A DNA stretch of 64,000 nucleotides from the NCBI GenBank assembly GCA_007449985.2, contig VIIQ02000094.1, positions 248,001 through 312,000 of the forward strand, read 5' to 3'. Below the pieces are notes generated by a model. That model did not search any database, was not told the DNA's origin, and saw only the letters and a program-made list of their open reading frames with translations. Of the stretch, positions 23,001 to 35,800 are shown piece by piece (the stretch's first letter is position 1; every line of letters starts with the position of its first letter). Position numbers and translations under genes: made by a program. Origin of the DNA: Desmodesmus armatus (lineage: Eukaryota > Chlorophyta > Chlorophyceae > Sphaeropleales > Scenedesmaceae).

Positions 23001-24145
23001 CAGACGAGAGTGAAGTGCAGTCGCACTCACACACCATGGGGATAAGGATGTCAAGCAATTGCTGCAGCTGCGTGGGAAGTGCAGTTAGCCAGTGAGGCAG
23101 TGACGGGCAGTACCTTACGAAATCAGACATACAACAGCTGCACTATCCGGGAGAAGACATTCGCGTGCGCTGCTGCTGCTGGTGGTGGTGCTGCTGCTGC
23201 TGGCTGTCGTGGGCTTTTGTAACCGTAGAAAGTGGTGCTTACGGTCAGGGCAGTCCATGCCCTCGTGGCCGTAGCGTGCGCAGTACACACACGGCCGGGC
23301 ATAGGGCTCGCTGCAGTCCTTGCTCAGGTGGCCACGCTTGCCACATCGCCAGCACGACACACCAGTCAGTGAAAACACCTGAGCACAGCACAGCACAGCG
23401 CAGCATGGTGTGGCACGGCACAGGAAGGGACACAATTGAACTGCATCATCAGTACGATAGCGGGGAACATGAGTAATGCGAGAACCCAGCTTTCTACGTC
23501 TGCTGGCGCAGAGGCACAGAGGTGTGGTGTCACTACCAACTGCGTGGTACTGAGGCGTGTCCTGCGCCTTGTACAGGCCTGTGATCCTGGACGTCACCCA
23601 AGAAACCTTGTGCACGCGTCCAATCACTTCGCACCATCATGCTACGCCCACTTCCTCACCTCATCGTAGTATCTTGGCGCCCGCAGCAGCTTCTGCATCT
23701 CAAAGTTGCGTGGGTCCTCCTGCCCATCATCCAGGATGGTCACACCAAATGGTGCAGCCTGCTGCGGCTTGCTATCCTGCTGCTTTGGGTTGTTCTGCTG
23801 CTCCGGCTGCTGTTGTTGCTGCCGACCATTCTGACGCGGCTGCGCTGCCTCCTGCTGCTGCTTTTGCTTCTGCTTTGACTTCTTCTGCTTTCCAGGCTGT
23901 TGCTGAGCTGCTGCTGCTGCTGCCTCAGGCGACCCTGCATCACTGCCTGCTCCGTTTGAGCTCCTCCTTTTCTTGGCTTTTCTCTCAGCTTTTTCTGACC
24001 CAGCCAACTGCTTTTGCTGCTGTGGTGCTGCTGCTGCTGCTGCTGCCTCAGGAGAGGACCCTTCTTGAAGCTCCCGCTCGCGCTTCCGGCGTTTGGCTGG
24101 TTCAATGACCAACTTATCTAATGGGTTGCCCTCGGAGTCACTCAT
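19884..24145 (-). CDS. Six-knuckle CCHC zinc-finger RNA-binding protein with prion-like tail (Air1/Air2 or ZCCHC7-like)
   Basis: Four exons, 24145-23660, 23378-23243, 22938-22797 and 20700-19884, join in phase for 526 residues. Residues 1-162 are Lys/Gln/Ala-rich with a basic AKRRKRERE and a conserved-looking FGVTILDDGQEDPRNFE. Zinc knuckles follow: CWRCGKRGHLSKDC, CVYCARYGHEGMDC, CHNCKKPGHKLDEC, a divergent CLRCGRQGCAASC, CFVCGQRGHLCC and CWNCGGPHWAEDC. From about residue 300 to the end the protein is Gln/Gly/Tyr-rich (repeats like YGGQQQQ, GYGGYQGGGGG) with a terminal RGRNQWGL. Several closely spaced knuckles are the hallmark of Air1/Air2 and ZCCHC7, RNA-binding subunits of TRAMP-type nuclear RNA surveillance complexes. 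Assignment to TRAMP is inference. The tail resembles low-complexity domains of granule proteins. The gene diverges from the giant gene at 24422. Confidence 0.9.
20701..22796 (-). other. 2.1-kb intron 3 of the zinc-knuckle gene, with tandem repeats and a coding-like relic
   Basis: The intron joins AG|GTGAGG at 22797 to GCAG|G at 20700 and is much longer than most introns here. It holds a 28-base tandem array (22440-22570), a G9 run near 22160, and on the plus strand at about 21811-22019 an open, coding-like stretch that includes DQDKETLLQLLEDGNDDEVL followed by a Ser/Gln-rich run to a stop. The last may be a relic of another gene or element. Nothing here matches a known family to me. Confidence 0.5.
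22440..22572. repeat. 28-base tandem repeat, more than four copies
   Basis: The unit runs GCGGCAGCTAAACAGCTG then TGAGTGCCGA. It repeats head to tail with one T-for-C change (TAAATAG) in one copy and a divergent first copy. CAGCTG and the GGCAGC/GCTGTG neighbours give each unit some dyad symmetry. It lies inside intron 3 of the zinc-knuckle gene. Confidence 0.85.
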
Positions 24146-24421
24146 GCTGATGGCGAGTTAACTGACGTCAAGAGATGGTGCAGAACAAGCAGACAGCGCA
24201 ACAGCGTCTTTGTTCAGTAAATGTACCTACCTTGTGCTGCTTCCCGAGCAGTGAGGGGCTTGTGCAGAAAGTAACACATTTCATTCTCGTTCAAACTGAT
24301 TCTCGGTATTGTGCTCCCTGCTGATCGCTTCCACGTGGTACACGACCGCCACACTGTCTATCTTCAGACCTTGTGCAAAGATCTGCCAAACAAAGGCTGC
24401 CAATGGCTTGATCCAACAGAC
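24146..24421. promoter_or_regulatory. Short divergent intergenic region, probable bidirectional promoter
   Basis: Only 276 bases separate the start codons of the minus-strand zinc-knuckle gene and the plus-strand giant gene. In the giant-gene frame a stop codon lies at 24272, so the coding sequence cannot begin further left without an intron. No clear TATA box is seen. Confidence 0.5.
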
Positions 24422-27400
24422 ATGAATGATCACCTAGCATTCGTGGATGCTGCCTCTGTGCGGCCGTGCGGCAGAGAGACGGTGGTAGACGAGCTCAAGA
24501 ATGCGTACGGCATCATCGGTGCGAGCAGCCAATCCATCAAGTTCACACTAGCAGACCTGTCATGGAGCAAACCACTGGCGGACCGAGTTCACTCCCCTGG
24601 CTGTGCTGCCAAGGCAGACAGGCTGCGCAGTCAGGGCAGACAGCCGGAGGACCAGCTGACACGTGTGCACGACAACATATACAACGTCTCCAAGAGCTCA
24701 GGCCTCAGCATTCTGCTGGCAGCAGAGACAGCAGGTGAGCACACCAGCAGGGACCTGACCAGACACCGTTGCGTTCGCATCTGCAGGGATAGAACGTCTT
24801 TTCGAGTTGCAACAACCATTCTCCCTCCCATGCCATGTCTTGGACTGCAGGTCCTGTCTGCCTGGAGAACATCACCCGTGTGTTTGACAGCAAAGCAGCC
24901 AAGGACTGGCTCAGTGGGGCAGGTGAGGCAAGACTGCAGGGCTTGCACAGCAGACAGCTCGTTCAAACTACCTGTGCAGCCCATTCAGCCAGCCATATGC
25001 AGGCCCCATTCTTTGGCGCAGATGGACAATCAAACAAACCACACACGCAGAGTCGCCCATGTCACGCACTTCACCTCAAGCTAGCCCCATAGGAGGAAGG
25101 TGCTCACCCTGACCCCAACCCTGCATCTGACCTGGGTCACGCTGTCATGCTGGCTCGCCTGCGCCCCCCCCCCCACCCTAACTCCGCCAGGCCGTGCTGG
25201 TAGGGCCAGCCGCACCCTATCCATCCTGCTGAGGCTGCCAGAGGACCCACAGATCCCTACATTTCTGGGCCACATGCAGCCAGGTAAAGCCAGGTCCCCC
25301 AACACAGCACCTGCAGCTGAGACAGTACTGCAGGGGATGCCTGCCAGGTTTCAAACACATTTTATGTACAGTATACATCCGAATTTTAGGTTCATCAGGC
25401 CCCCCACACCACAGCCCGGCAGCTCTTACATCAGCAAGACAACACAGCAGGGCATGAGGCATGTGGGTGCTACGCTCAGCAGCAGCAGTAGCAGACATAA
25501 GACTGCGGACAAGGTGCAGCTCATCCAAGATGAAACCGTCGTCAGCATTTTGACTGCTCCCGATCATGAATCCTTGAATGGTGCACACAATCATCATGCC
25601 AATGGTGCTCACCCAACATCGTGCTGCTGCTGCAGGTGGCCGTGTTGAGCCGCTGTCGTTGCCAGACCCTGAGGGGGACCCTGAGGGTTTCAGGGAGGCT
25701 GTGACTGTGCGGCTGGAGGAGCTGCTGGGTGCCTACCTCATGAGGCTGCAGCGGACCAACAGCCAGCTCATGGTCCTCACACTGGGTGGGTGGACGGGGG
25801 GAGGGGGGGGGGGCATGCAATCATGATCAAGCAGGCTCGTTGGTGGCAGCATGGAGGGCTTTGCGGGGAGCCTGGTGCTGAAATCATCTACTGCAAGTGG
25901 CTTGCCCTGTTGTTGAAGTGAAGTGTCAGGGTGTGCCGACAAATGACTTGCAACTGTCTGTTGCATCTTAGCAGGAGACGTGTGTGCACTGCACTGGGGG
26001 GGGGGGGGGTGTACCCAACAATACTGTTTCGCAGCATGCAGTGGAGCAGACTGTCCCTTCCCTTGCTTTCTGCAGCACAACACCGCCGTGGAGGTTCTGT
26101 TCACCCCCCATCTCACCGCCCTGCTGCCTGCCCCCATGCTACGACCCTCTTGGACCCCCCCATTACTGTCCACCCTGACCCTGATATTTTGCTCGCAAAC
26201 CCTTGCCAACCTGTTTCCTGCTGCAGGCTATGACCCTGTTGAGGCTGAGGAGCATAACCTCGGCCAGGATCTGCTGGCCCACGTGCTGCAGGCCCAGCTG
26301 CTGCTGTTTCCCGCCGGCAGCAGCCTATACCCTGTGGAGACAGACCTCAACATTGACTGGCCTGTCACCTCGCTGTCCAAGGTGAACCTGCACCCCAGCC
26401 TGCAGAGGGACAAGAGGCAGGCGCTGATGGGTGAGTGGCACGCATTGTGTCAGCACAGCACAGCACACCACCAGGAGCACAGCATACCACAGCACGGCAC
26501 AGCACAACAACAGCATGGCTGAAGGCTGATAGCCACAGCATTGAGTAAGTTGATGGGTGCACGTGAGCGAGGTTGTATAGCAGTGGCAGGCCTCCAGGCC
26601 TACAAGCTGTGGAAGGGAGCTGCAACTCCACAGCAAGGAGCAGGCTTCTGCTTTGCTGGCAGAGTCGGCCAGGCTTCATGCTGCATGCCTGCTGTATGCA
26701 TCTCCTGGAGGCATCATCGGGTGAGAGCGCATAGCTTCAGCGTTGTTCGCCATTGCCATGTGTCTGCAGAGGCTCGCCGTCACATGAAGGAGCGCAAGCA
26801 GAACATCAGTCACTGGCTGAAGGAGCAGCAGGAGAGGTTCGACCACAAGTTGCGCCCACGCACGCTGCCGCAGCCGCAGCCACAGGAGCAGCCACCGCAG
26901 CAGCATCAGCATCAGGACGAGCAAGAGCAGCAGCAGCCGCAGCCGACGGGAGAAGGGGACGAAGAGGAAGTGCGGTCAAGGCCAGCAGGTGGTGTGCGTG
27001 GAGCACCAGCAGCAGCAGCCGATGCCGTCAGGGCATCAGCACGCATGCCCCTGCAGCCGCAGCAGATACAGTCAGGCCGGCCGCAGCTGCCCCACCAGCA
27101 GCCAGTGCAATCCCGCCTGAAGCCCCAGAGGGCTGACTCAGAACGGTCTGGATCAGTCAACTACAGCCAGGCGCAGTCAGGGGCGCAAGGCGGCAAGCCG
27201 GCAGCGGCTGGGCTTGTGCGCAGCCGAGGGGCTGAGAGGCTCCTGGGGGCAACTGCTGCTCTGGCAAAGGACGGGGAGAGGGACCACACCAGGAACAGGG
27301 ACCAGCAGATGAAGCGCGGTGGTGCAGCAGCGGTGGGCCCTGCAGCAGCTGCTGCGGCTGCAGCTGCTCCTAGGCCGCAGCCTACTGGGCTGGTTGGGCA

Positions 27401-30400
27401 TGCATCAAGCTCAGCGGGAGGCAGGCTGCTGCAGCAGCAGCAGCAGCAGTCTCGGCGCAGTGCATTGGCACCGCAGCAGGGGTTGCTGGCACGGCCAGCA
27501 GGCAATGCCGCTGCCGCAGCTGCGGGTGCAGGGGCATGTGTGCTGCGTAGCTTTGCTTCTCCTGGCAGTGGCACCGTCGGCACAACAGACGACCGCATGG
27601 GCAGCTCATCTCCTACAGTAGCAGCAGCCGCGGCAGCTGCTGCTGGCGCGCAGCTGCTACTGACAGCAGGTCCTGCAGATCCTGCAACAACAGGAGCACC
27701 AGCACCAGCAGCAGGTGTAGATGCAGCAGGGGCGGCACACGAGGGGGTATGTACGGCAGCAGGTGTCGCTGGTGAGGCTGCACAGGCTCCTGTGGTGGGC
27801 CCTGCTGCTGGCTGCCTGGCTGAGGAGAACCTAGCAGCGTGTGAGGGTGCTCAGGCGGTGGTGGCTGAGGTTAAGGCAGAGTTTGCAGCACTGCTGGCCA
27901 AGAGGGGTGATGAGCGGGAGGCTGCGGACAAGAGCAGGGACGCACTGCTGCAGCCAAAGAACATCAGGAAGGACCTCGACAAGTGAGTTTTGGGCAGCTG
28001 GTTGTGTGGTTTGTTGGTTGGTTTGTTGGTTGGTTTGTTGCTTGATTGGGTGCTGAGTGGATATCATAACAGTGGCATGCATGCTTGCTTGCATGAGGGA
28101 CCCTGCACGACTGGACAGCGCGAAGACATGCTACGCTGTGGCAGAGCCTGCCCTGGTCCCACCATCGCCCGGCTGCACCGCTACCGTGGTTGCAGGATGG
28201 TGCAGGTTGCCTGCAAGTGTGTGCTGAAGCAGCTGCCGGCTGAGGGCCCTGAGGCGCAGCAGCAGTGGCCGTGTGCGCTGGCCCTTGTGGCTGCTGAGGC
28301 GGTGGCATATGCTCGACACCACCTCGACAGGTGATGCATGGGACCACTTTGTGCTGCAGGTGGTGGCAGCGTACAGTGGAGGAGGCGTTCGCTTGATAAG
28401 GGCAGGTGCAGTGCTTGTCCTGCACCTGCCCACCATGCATGCTCAGCACAGCAGCTTGAATGAAGGGTTATGGAAGCAGTTGGCAGGCTGCATGCACCAA
28501 GCAGGAGTGCCTACAGTTCCTAGCCGGGCAAGTTCCCACCTGAACCTCCTGCCAGCGCAGGTGTGAAATCCTTGCTTGATCAGCACCAGCCCTTGCCTGC
28601 CGTCTCTGATTTAGCTCTCTCCTGCATGGGATGTCTCTCATGTGTTTCCTCACTGCATGTTTGTGCTGACGCTTCCCTCCTTGTGCTTGCAGGCTGCCAG
28701 AGCCTGTCCTGCGGGTCCTGGCTCACAGCCAGGACGAGGCAGAGGCTGAAGTGGCCTCAGCACGGCGCAGCAGCAGCAGGCCGGCTGTGTGTGACGACCC
28801 TGCAGCCATCAAGGCAGCACGCGTGCGGCAGGGCCTGCTCATGCTGATGGTGAGATGGTTGGTGATGCTCTTTTGTGTGAGCAGCAAAGCTGCTGCATGC
28901 CCCAGCCAACATGCAGTCCCAGTGGCACAACTGCTAACAGGCCAAAGGTAGCTGTATTTGGCGGTTGTGCTGACGTTGTCTAGTGCCTTGAGGTGTGCAG
29001 CACTGTACAGCTGGTGATCTGGCTGAGCTGTCCTGCAGCTGCTGTGCGCATGGTGCGCCTGTGCTGACGTCATGCGCGTGGGGTATCTTGTCTGGGGTTT
29101 GCTTGCTGCAGGACCCCAAGAATTACGTGCCCCCAAGCCGCCCATGGAGCAGCAGCAGCAGTGGCCCAACATGGTGCTGGAGCCCATGTTCTGGCTGCTG
29201 TATGCAGTGCAGAGCATGATCGCCATGGGTGAGTACTGTGCAGGCTCAGCTGCTGTGCTGCTGTGCCTGCCTGCGGCCCCTTGCAGCTGGGCAGGCAGTG
29301 CACCACTCGTCCTGCATACATGCAGCGCAGCCAGTTGCTGGTGTGAGCAATCTTGGCTCGCCGTACCGCATGGTGGGCCAGATGACGCGACACAAACAAG
29401 CAGTCACATGCCCTACACCGCTCTTGTGGTTGCTGTGCTGCTTGGTGTGCATGCCACCTTGAGGTGCCTCCCTCTCCCCACATCCCATCACCCTTTCTGA
29501 CTCCACCTGCCGTGTGTCTCTGCTGCGCCTCCCTGCTGCCCCTCCCTGCTGCGTGCCTGCTGTGTCCTGCAGGCCCCCTGCGGCCCCACCACCAGGTGCC
29601 GCCCAACATGCAGGACGCGGACACCTGTGTTGCCGCCAAGGCGCAGTGCCTCCCCGCAGAGTCCAGCGTGGACGAGTTCAGGCGCCACATAGACGCAGGC
29701 TGGGAGCGCTGGCGCAACAGGCAGAGCAGGGCCGGGGGCTCAGCACAGCAACAGCAGCGACAGACGCTGCAGCATGAGGGAGAGCAGCAGGCGCTTGCAG
29801 ATGCCACAGCCACAGGAGCAGCTGCTGGTGGTGATGCAGAGCGGCGGCAGCAGACTGATGAGCATGTGCAGCAGGAGCAGCAGCAGCAGGTGGTTGGTGC
29901 GCAGCCGGCCCAGCTGCTGCTGCTTGGGCGGTATGAGGACGCACAGGCATGGTTGGTGCGTGAGGTGCTTCCGGGGCTGCAGCGCCACTCCCACCTGGCG
30001 GGGCTGCAGGCCATGCTGCACAAGTGGACTTCACGTGACCTGGTCGGGGTGAGTGACATGGACCGCTGTTGTCGGGGACCCTGTGGTAAAGATATGTTTG
30101 ATCGCCTTGTTGGATCAACCAGGCAGTGTCTCTTATCAGCATGCATGAACACTTCCGGGCCGTCAGGGCTGGCAACACTGTCCGACTGCACCTTCTGCTG
30201 CCTTCTGGTTCACGCTGCAGCCTTGTCCCCACCACACCCTTCTGTTCCCCACCCTGCTCGCCTGCATGATCCCTTGACACAAAAACACAAACACTCACAC
30301 ACCCCGCTTTCTGCCCCACCAACCACTTCCACCTGTTTTCTGCAGGGCTCCCTGAACCACTCCCTGGAGGACCGCTGCTTTGACAGCCAGTACGTCCTGG

Positions 30401-32811
30401 AGGACCCCGAGGAGTTGGGGCGGCAGCGCCGCGCACGCAGGGAGCTGCAGCGCAAGCAGGAGGAGCGCGCCAGGCGGCGTGCGCTGAAGCACGTTCCTGC
30501 CAGGGCGGGCTCATCACCCCCTGAGGCCGCCAACCCCCCTGCAGCTGCCGGCGCAGCAGCAGCAGGTGACGCTGGCAGGCTGCTGAAGCCTGCAGCAAGG
30601 GCTGCTGCTGGTGCAGCTCGTGCCGCTGGCCAGGAGCAGGGTGGTGGTGTTGAGCAGCAGCGGCGGTCAGGCAGCAGCAGGGCGGCAGCTGTTGCGCAGG
30701 CGCTGGCAGCTGCTGGCACAGACACGGGGGAGGTTGAGGAGGAGGCTGGTGAGAGCAACAGCCCTCCAGCCAGGAAGGACGAGGGCAACGCTGCACAAGC
30801 TGTGCGGGGCCAGGGGCGGGCCAGCACTGGTGTTACGTCAGCTGGGCAGGAGCCTGCATCACCTGGAGACAGCAGCGGCAGCAGGTGAGCCAAGGAGTGG
30901 TCGGGGGCAAGGCGGGCGGGGCGCACTTGGCACATCACATGGCAGCAGAAAGCTAGCATCAGCAACAGCAGCAGCAGAGCGGGATCAGCTTTGAAGTTGT
31001 CGGCCCAGGTGGTGTATATGCCGTTGCATATAGTGCAGCGCACCTGTGCTTCTGTGTGCCAAGCCTCGTCCCATCGCCAGTCAGCTGTGATGCTTGTGTG
31101 CGCCGACCAGGAGCTGCGTGATCTCTGCCTGTGTGCCTGTCTTCTCCACGTGCAGGTGTGTGGGGCCAGACAGGCCTAAGGTGCAGGCCCTACCAGAGCC
31201 CAGGCCTCTGCCAGCAGCACCTGCAGTGCACAGCAAGCAGCAGCCGCAGCACGGCTTGAGGCAGCACCGCACCAAGCCTCAGATATATGGGATACCCAGC
31301 AATGCCGTTGCTGGCCCGGGCCGGCTCTTGGCCAAGGACAGCAGCAAGCCTGCCAAGCGCAAACCGGTGCGTCAGAGGGACAGTGTGTTGTTGGTTGATC
31401 GACAAATCTGGGATTGGTGTGCATTTTTGTGGACACTCCCTTTCACTTTGAGAGCCTGCTCCTAGCTGTCCAAACCCATGTAACGAAGTCTCACCAATGA
31501 CCTGGAAAAAAAAATGACCTGCCCTGCCGCCCCTGCATGTGCCTACTGCTGCTGCCTGTCGATCAGCAGGCTGCTGCACACGTGCCTGCTGAAACAAAAG
31601 ACGATGCAGACTCGGCACAGGCCACCAGCAACAGGGGCAACACCAGCAGCGAGCAGCAGCAGCAGCAGCCTGCTGCGCGCCTCGTCACGCGAGAGCAGCT
31701 GCGGCGTGTTAGGCCAGGCGTACAGGCGGCACAGAAGCGTGCTGCTGAGGAGAGGGAGAGGGGGTTGCAGGACGAGTTGGCAGCACTGTTGGGAGGGCCG
31801 GCTGGGGCTGGGCCTAGCACTCGCACAGCAGGCCCTGCTGCAGGTGGTGGTGGTGGTGTTGCTGCAGTTCTTGCTGGCGGCGTTGCAGCAGCAGGGGCTG
31901 GTGTAGCAGGCATTGCCGCACTGGCGGGTGCTACGGCCGCTCCCCCTGCTGCTGCGGCGGCTGCTGCTGCGGGGAGCAAGTCTCTGGGCAAGCGGGCCCA
32001 GATGGCTGAGGCCGAGGGGGGAGTGAGGGCTTTCAACCTGGACAGCTTTTTGGCAGGTCCTGCACAGAAGCCAGCAGCTGGCAAGCCCCATGGTGCCACT
32101 AGTGCTGCAGCACCTGCTGCTGCGGCCGCTGGTGGTGGGTGTGGTGCGCTCAAGACCACCTCAGGCCAGCAACAGTCTGATCGGGCCCTTGAGGCAGCAC
32201 TGGCAGCAGCAACAGCAGGCCCAGTGCAGCACCAGTCACCCGCTGCTGCTGCTGCTGCCGACAATAACCGGCAGGGGTCTGTTGGTGGCCAGGCAGCCGG
32301 TGATGGTGATGGTGCGTTCCTCGGCAGCTTGCCCAGTGGTGATGCTGCAGACCAGGCTGACTGGGAGGAGTCCCTGCCTGCAACACCCGAGCATGACACA
32401 CCTGAGGGGCAGTTGCCAGAGGGGAAGTTGTCAGAGGGGCTGGGTGTGCTGGAGGCAGCCAGCCAGGAGCTCCAGCAGCAGCAGCAGCAGCAGCAGGACC
32501 AGCAGCAGCAGATGGAGGAGCAGGAGGGTGGTGTAGGGGATGAGGGTGTTGCAGGGTCTGGCCTGGCTGGGGGCTCTCAGCCGTGTGAGGGCAGCGGACA
32601 GCAGCAGCAGTTGGTTGCTGGTGGAGAGCAGCAAGTGCAATGTGCTGCTGCTGCTGCGGGTGGTGGTGCACCCAGCAGCAGGAAGCGTCGAGCCAGCAGT
32701 ACAGCAGAAAAGGCAACAAAGAAGAGCAAGAAGGCAGCAGCAGCAGGTGGTGCTGGTGGTGATACCTCAGGAAGGTCCACAAGGCGCGCACAGCAGACAC
32801 CCCCAGCAGTG

Positions 32812-32851
<40 letters not shown>

Positions 32852-35800
32852 TCACTCGCCGCAGTATGCGCAGCAGCGAGAAAGCCCAGTCAAGTGGCCG
32901 TACTGGCCAAGCTGCCTTCAAACCCCGAAAGGCGGCAGCAGCAGCGACAAAGGCCCGCACGCCAGCAACAGCACAGCAGCGCAGCAAGCGGCAGCGGACT
33001 CCTGCTGCTGCTGCTGCCGGGGAGAGTGTGTCACTGGACATTCTCAGCAGTGGTGAGGTGCCACTCACGAAACTGACCACATACCTGGACAAGAGGTCAG
33101 CAGGCAACAAGGCAGCTGCTGCCGGCGATCAAGAGCCGCCAGCTGCAGCTGCTGCTGAGCCTGCAACAGCAGCAGCAGCAGCAGCAGCAGCTCCCCAGCC
33201 TGCGGCAGCCGCACAGGTGCCCATGCGGGCTGCTTCTCCCTGCCCAGCAGCAGAGGCAGCGGAGGAAGCAGCAGCTGAAGCAGCAGCCCGCAAGTCCAGG
33301 AGCAAGTCTCCCTTTGCAGACGCTGCAGCGCAGGGTTGGGACCAGACGCCAGATGGCTCGCCAGATAGTGCTGCTGCCGCTGGTGCTGCTGCTGCTGTTG
33401 GTACCGCTGGTGGGGGAGGAGGCGCTGCTGCTGCTGCTGCTGCTGCCAGTCCACCGCGCACACGCTCAAGGAGCGCCAGCAGGACCGCAGCAACAGCAGC
33501 AGGCGGCAGCAGGCGCTTCAGCCCCCCAGGCGAGGTGCAGGGTGTGCTAACCAGGCGCCGCAGCAGCCGCATCTCACCTGCAACAGCAACAGCAGCAGGT
33601 GGCAGCGGCCAGCTCACCCCCCAAGGCGAGCAGGCCAAGGAGCTACCCAGGCGCCGCAGCAGCCGCCAATCACCTGCAACAGCAGCAGGAGATGATGCGG
33701 CAGCAGCAGCTGGGCAGGTGGGGCGGGCAGGCAGCAACCCCCTGCACCCACCTGTGTTGCAGCATCAGCAACACCAGCAGCAGCAGCACCACCAGCAGCA
33801 GCAGCGCATGGCAACAAGGAGGACCAGCCCACCAACACTCGATGCAGCGGGCACCAGCGCCCCCCTCAGCACCCCTGATGCCTCCCCAGCAACAGCAACA
33901 GCCGGCGGCGAGCTGTCTCCCCGTGAGCATGGCAGCATTGCTGCTGCTACAGCAAAGGTTGCTGCGGTAGTGAGTGAAGCAGAGGCGAGTCAGGAGGGAG
34001 GGCTGCTGGGCTCCCAGGGGGCCCTCACAGTGCAGAAGCAGGGGAGGCCCTGCCAGGCAGCGGCAGGAGAGGAAGGGCTGAGCCCCATTGGGGAAGAGCA
34101 GCAAGTGGGCAGCAGCGGACAGCACTACCCAGCAGGCAGGACACATGGTGCTGCTGCTGCTGCTGCTGGTGCTGGGGTCTGTACGGAGGATGGCCACCTG
34201 CCCATCAGGACCAGGAGTGGTCGGGTGCTTGAAGCACCACAGCGGGAAGCTGCTGCAGCAGACACGGAGGACGCTACACCCAGTAGCAGGCGCAGCAAGC
34301 CAAACCCGCCGGCTGCTGCTGCTGCTGGTCGCGATCCCACACCCATCAGGCGCAGCAGCAGGCTAGGCAGCAGGGAGCTGCCTCCTCTCCCTGCTGCTGC
34401 TGCTGCTGCTGATGGCCCTGCTGCTGACCGTGCTGGCAGTGGTGGTGGTGCCAGTGCTGCGATGCAGCCAGCCCACCACACCAGGTCCAAATCCGGCCCT
34501 CTGTCACCAATGTTGGTCACAGCGCCTGAGCACCAGTCATTGTCCACCAAGCGAAGCAGAGCTGCGTCGCATCCAGCAACAGCTGAGGCACAAGGCACCA
34601 GTGCTGCTGCTGCAGCTGATGGTGTGGATGGCGGTAGTCCTGGGGGTGGCCTACCCTTCCAGGCCTGCAAGGGCAGCTCGGGTCACTCTGCGGGGCGTGG
34701 GCGGGGTGTGAGAGGGGCAACCACTCCCTCAGAGCCTGCAGCAGCCACTGCAGCAGCACCAGCAGCAGCAGCACCAGCAGCACCAGCGGCAGCCGATGCA
34801 GAGGCTCCTGGGTCTGATCCGGGGCGTGTGACACGCAGCAGGGTGCCTTCAGGGTCTATTGAGGCGCCTGAGCCTGCCGGACCAAAGGTTTACTTCCTGC
34901 CCCCCAACCCACCCGACGCCAAGCGCAGCAAGCAGCAGCAGAGGGGCAGTGCAGCAGCAGCACCAACACCGACCTCGGCAGTAGGGGGTGAGCAGGCTAG
35001 CGGCAAAGGCAGGGATCTCAGCAGCAGCCACGGCACGACTGCTGCTGCTGCTGCTGCCAATGAAGGTGTTGCTGGTGCCACTGCTGCTGTTGAGGGTGGT
35101 GCTGGTGAAAGTGTGGCAGCGGCTGCTGCTGCCGCTGCAGCACCTGCTCAGGCCCTCACCAGAAAGAGCAGCAGGGTTTCAGCAGCTGGCGGCACCACTG
35201 CCACACAGCCAGAGCCTGCAGGACCCATCGCTGCCGCTGCTGCCCCTTCAGCAGCAGCAGCAGCAGCAGCAGCGCCGGATGATCATCATGGTGCTGCTGT
35301 GCCCCTGCCTCTGTCGGCTGCCAAGGCTCTGAGGAGCAGGAACAGCAAGGTAGCTACAGGCAGCGGCCCAGCAGCAGCAGCAGCAGGTGGCACGCTTGTG
35401 ACTGGAGAGTACTTCCACCCGCCAGACCCACCCAGTGCTCACAAGGCCCGCAAGGCCGCCAAGCGCAGTGCAGAGACAGCTGCGCTGGAGCCTGCAGCAG
35501 CTGAATCGCCTGCTGCTGCAGCTGCTGCTGCTGATGGTGCTGACGCAACAGCACTAACACCTGGTGGTAGCCGCCAGCGCAAAAGCAAGCGTGCCAGGCC
35601 AACTGCAGGCGCTGATGCAACAGCAGCAGCAGCAGCAGATGCTAGGAGGACCCCGGCAGAGGGACCAAGTACTTCCTCAGGCGTAGCTGCACCAGCTGCT
35701 GTGGCTGCAGGCGAGGCAGACGGTGGCATGGCTCCTAGGTTGCTGGCGGCCCTGATCACAATAGCAGAGGATGCGGGGCTTGGCGCTCCTCCCAAGCGTG

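Noticed and set aside
24275..24421. Coding sequence of the giant gene starting left of 24422
   Set aside because: The frame is open back to a stop at 24272 but contains no ATG; only non-standard starts would allow it.
31537..31569. Open frame continuing upstream of the giant last exon
   Set aside because: The preceding bases contain a normal acceptor (GATCAGCAG) in phase with the previous exon, so they are treated as intron.
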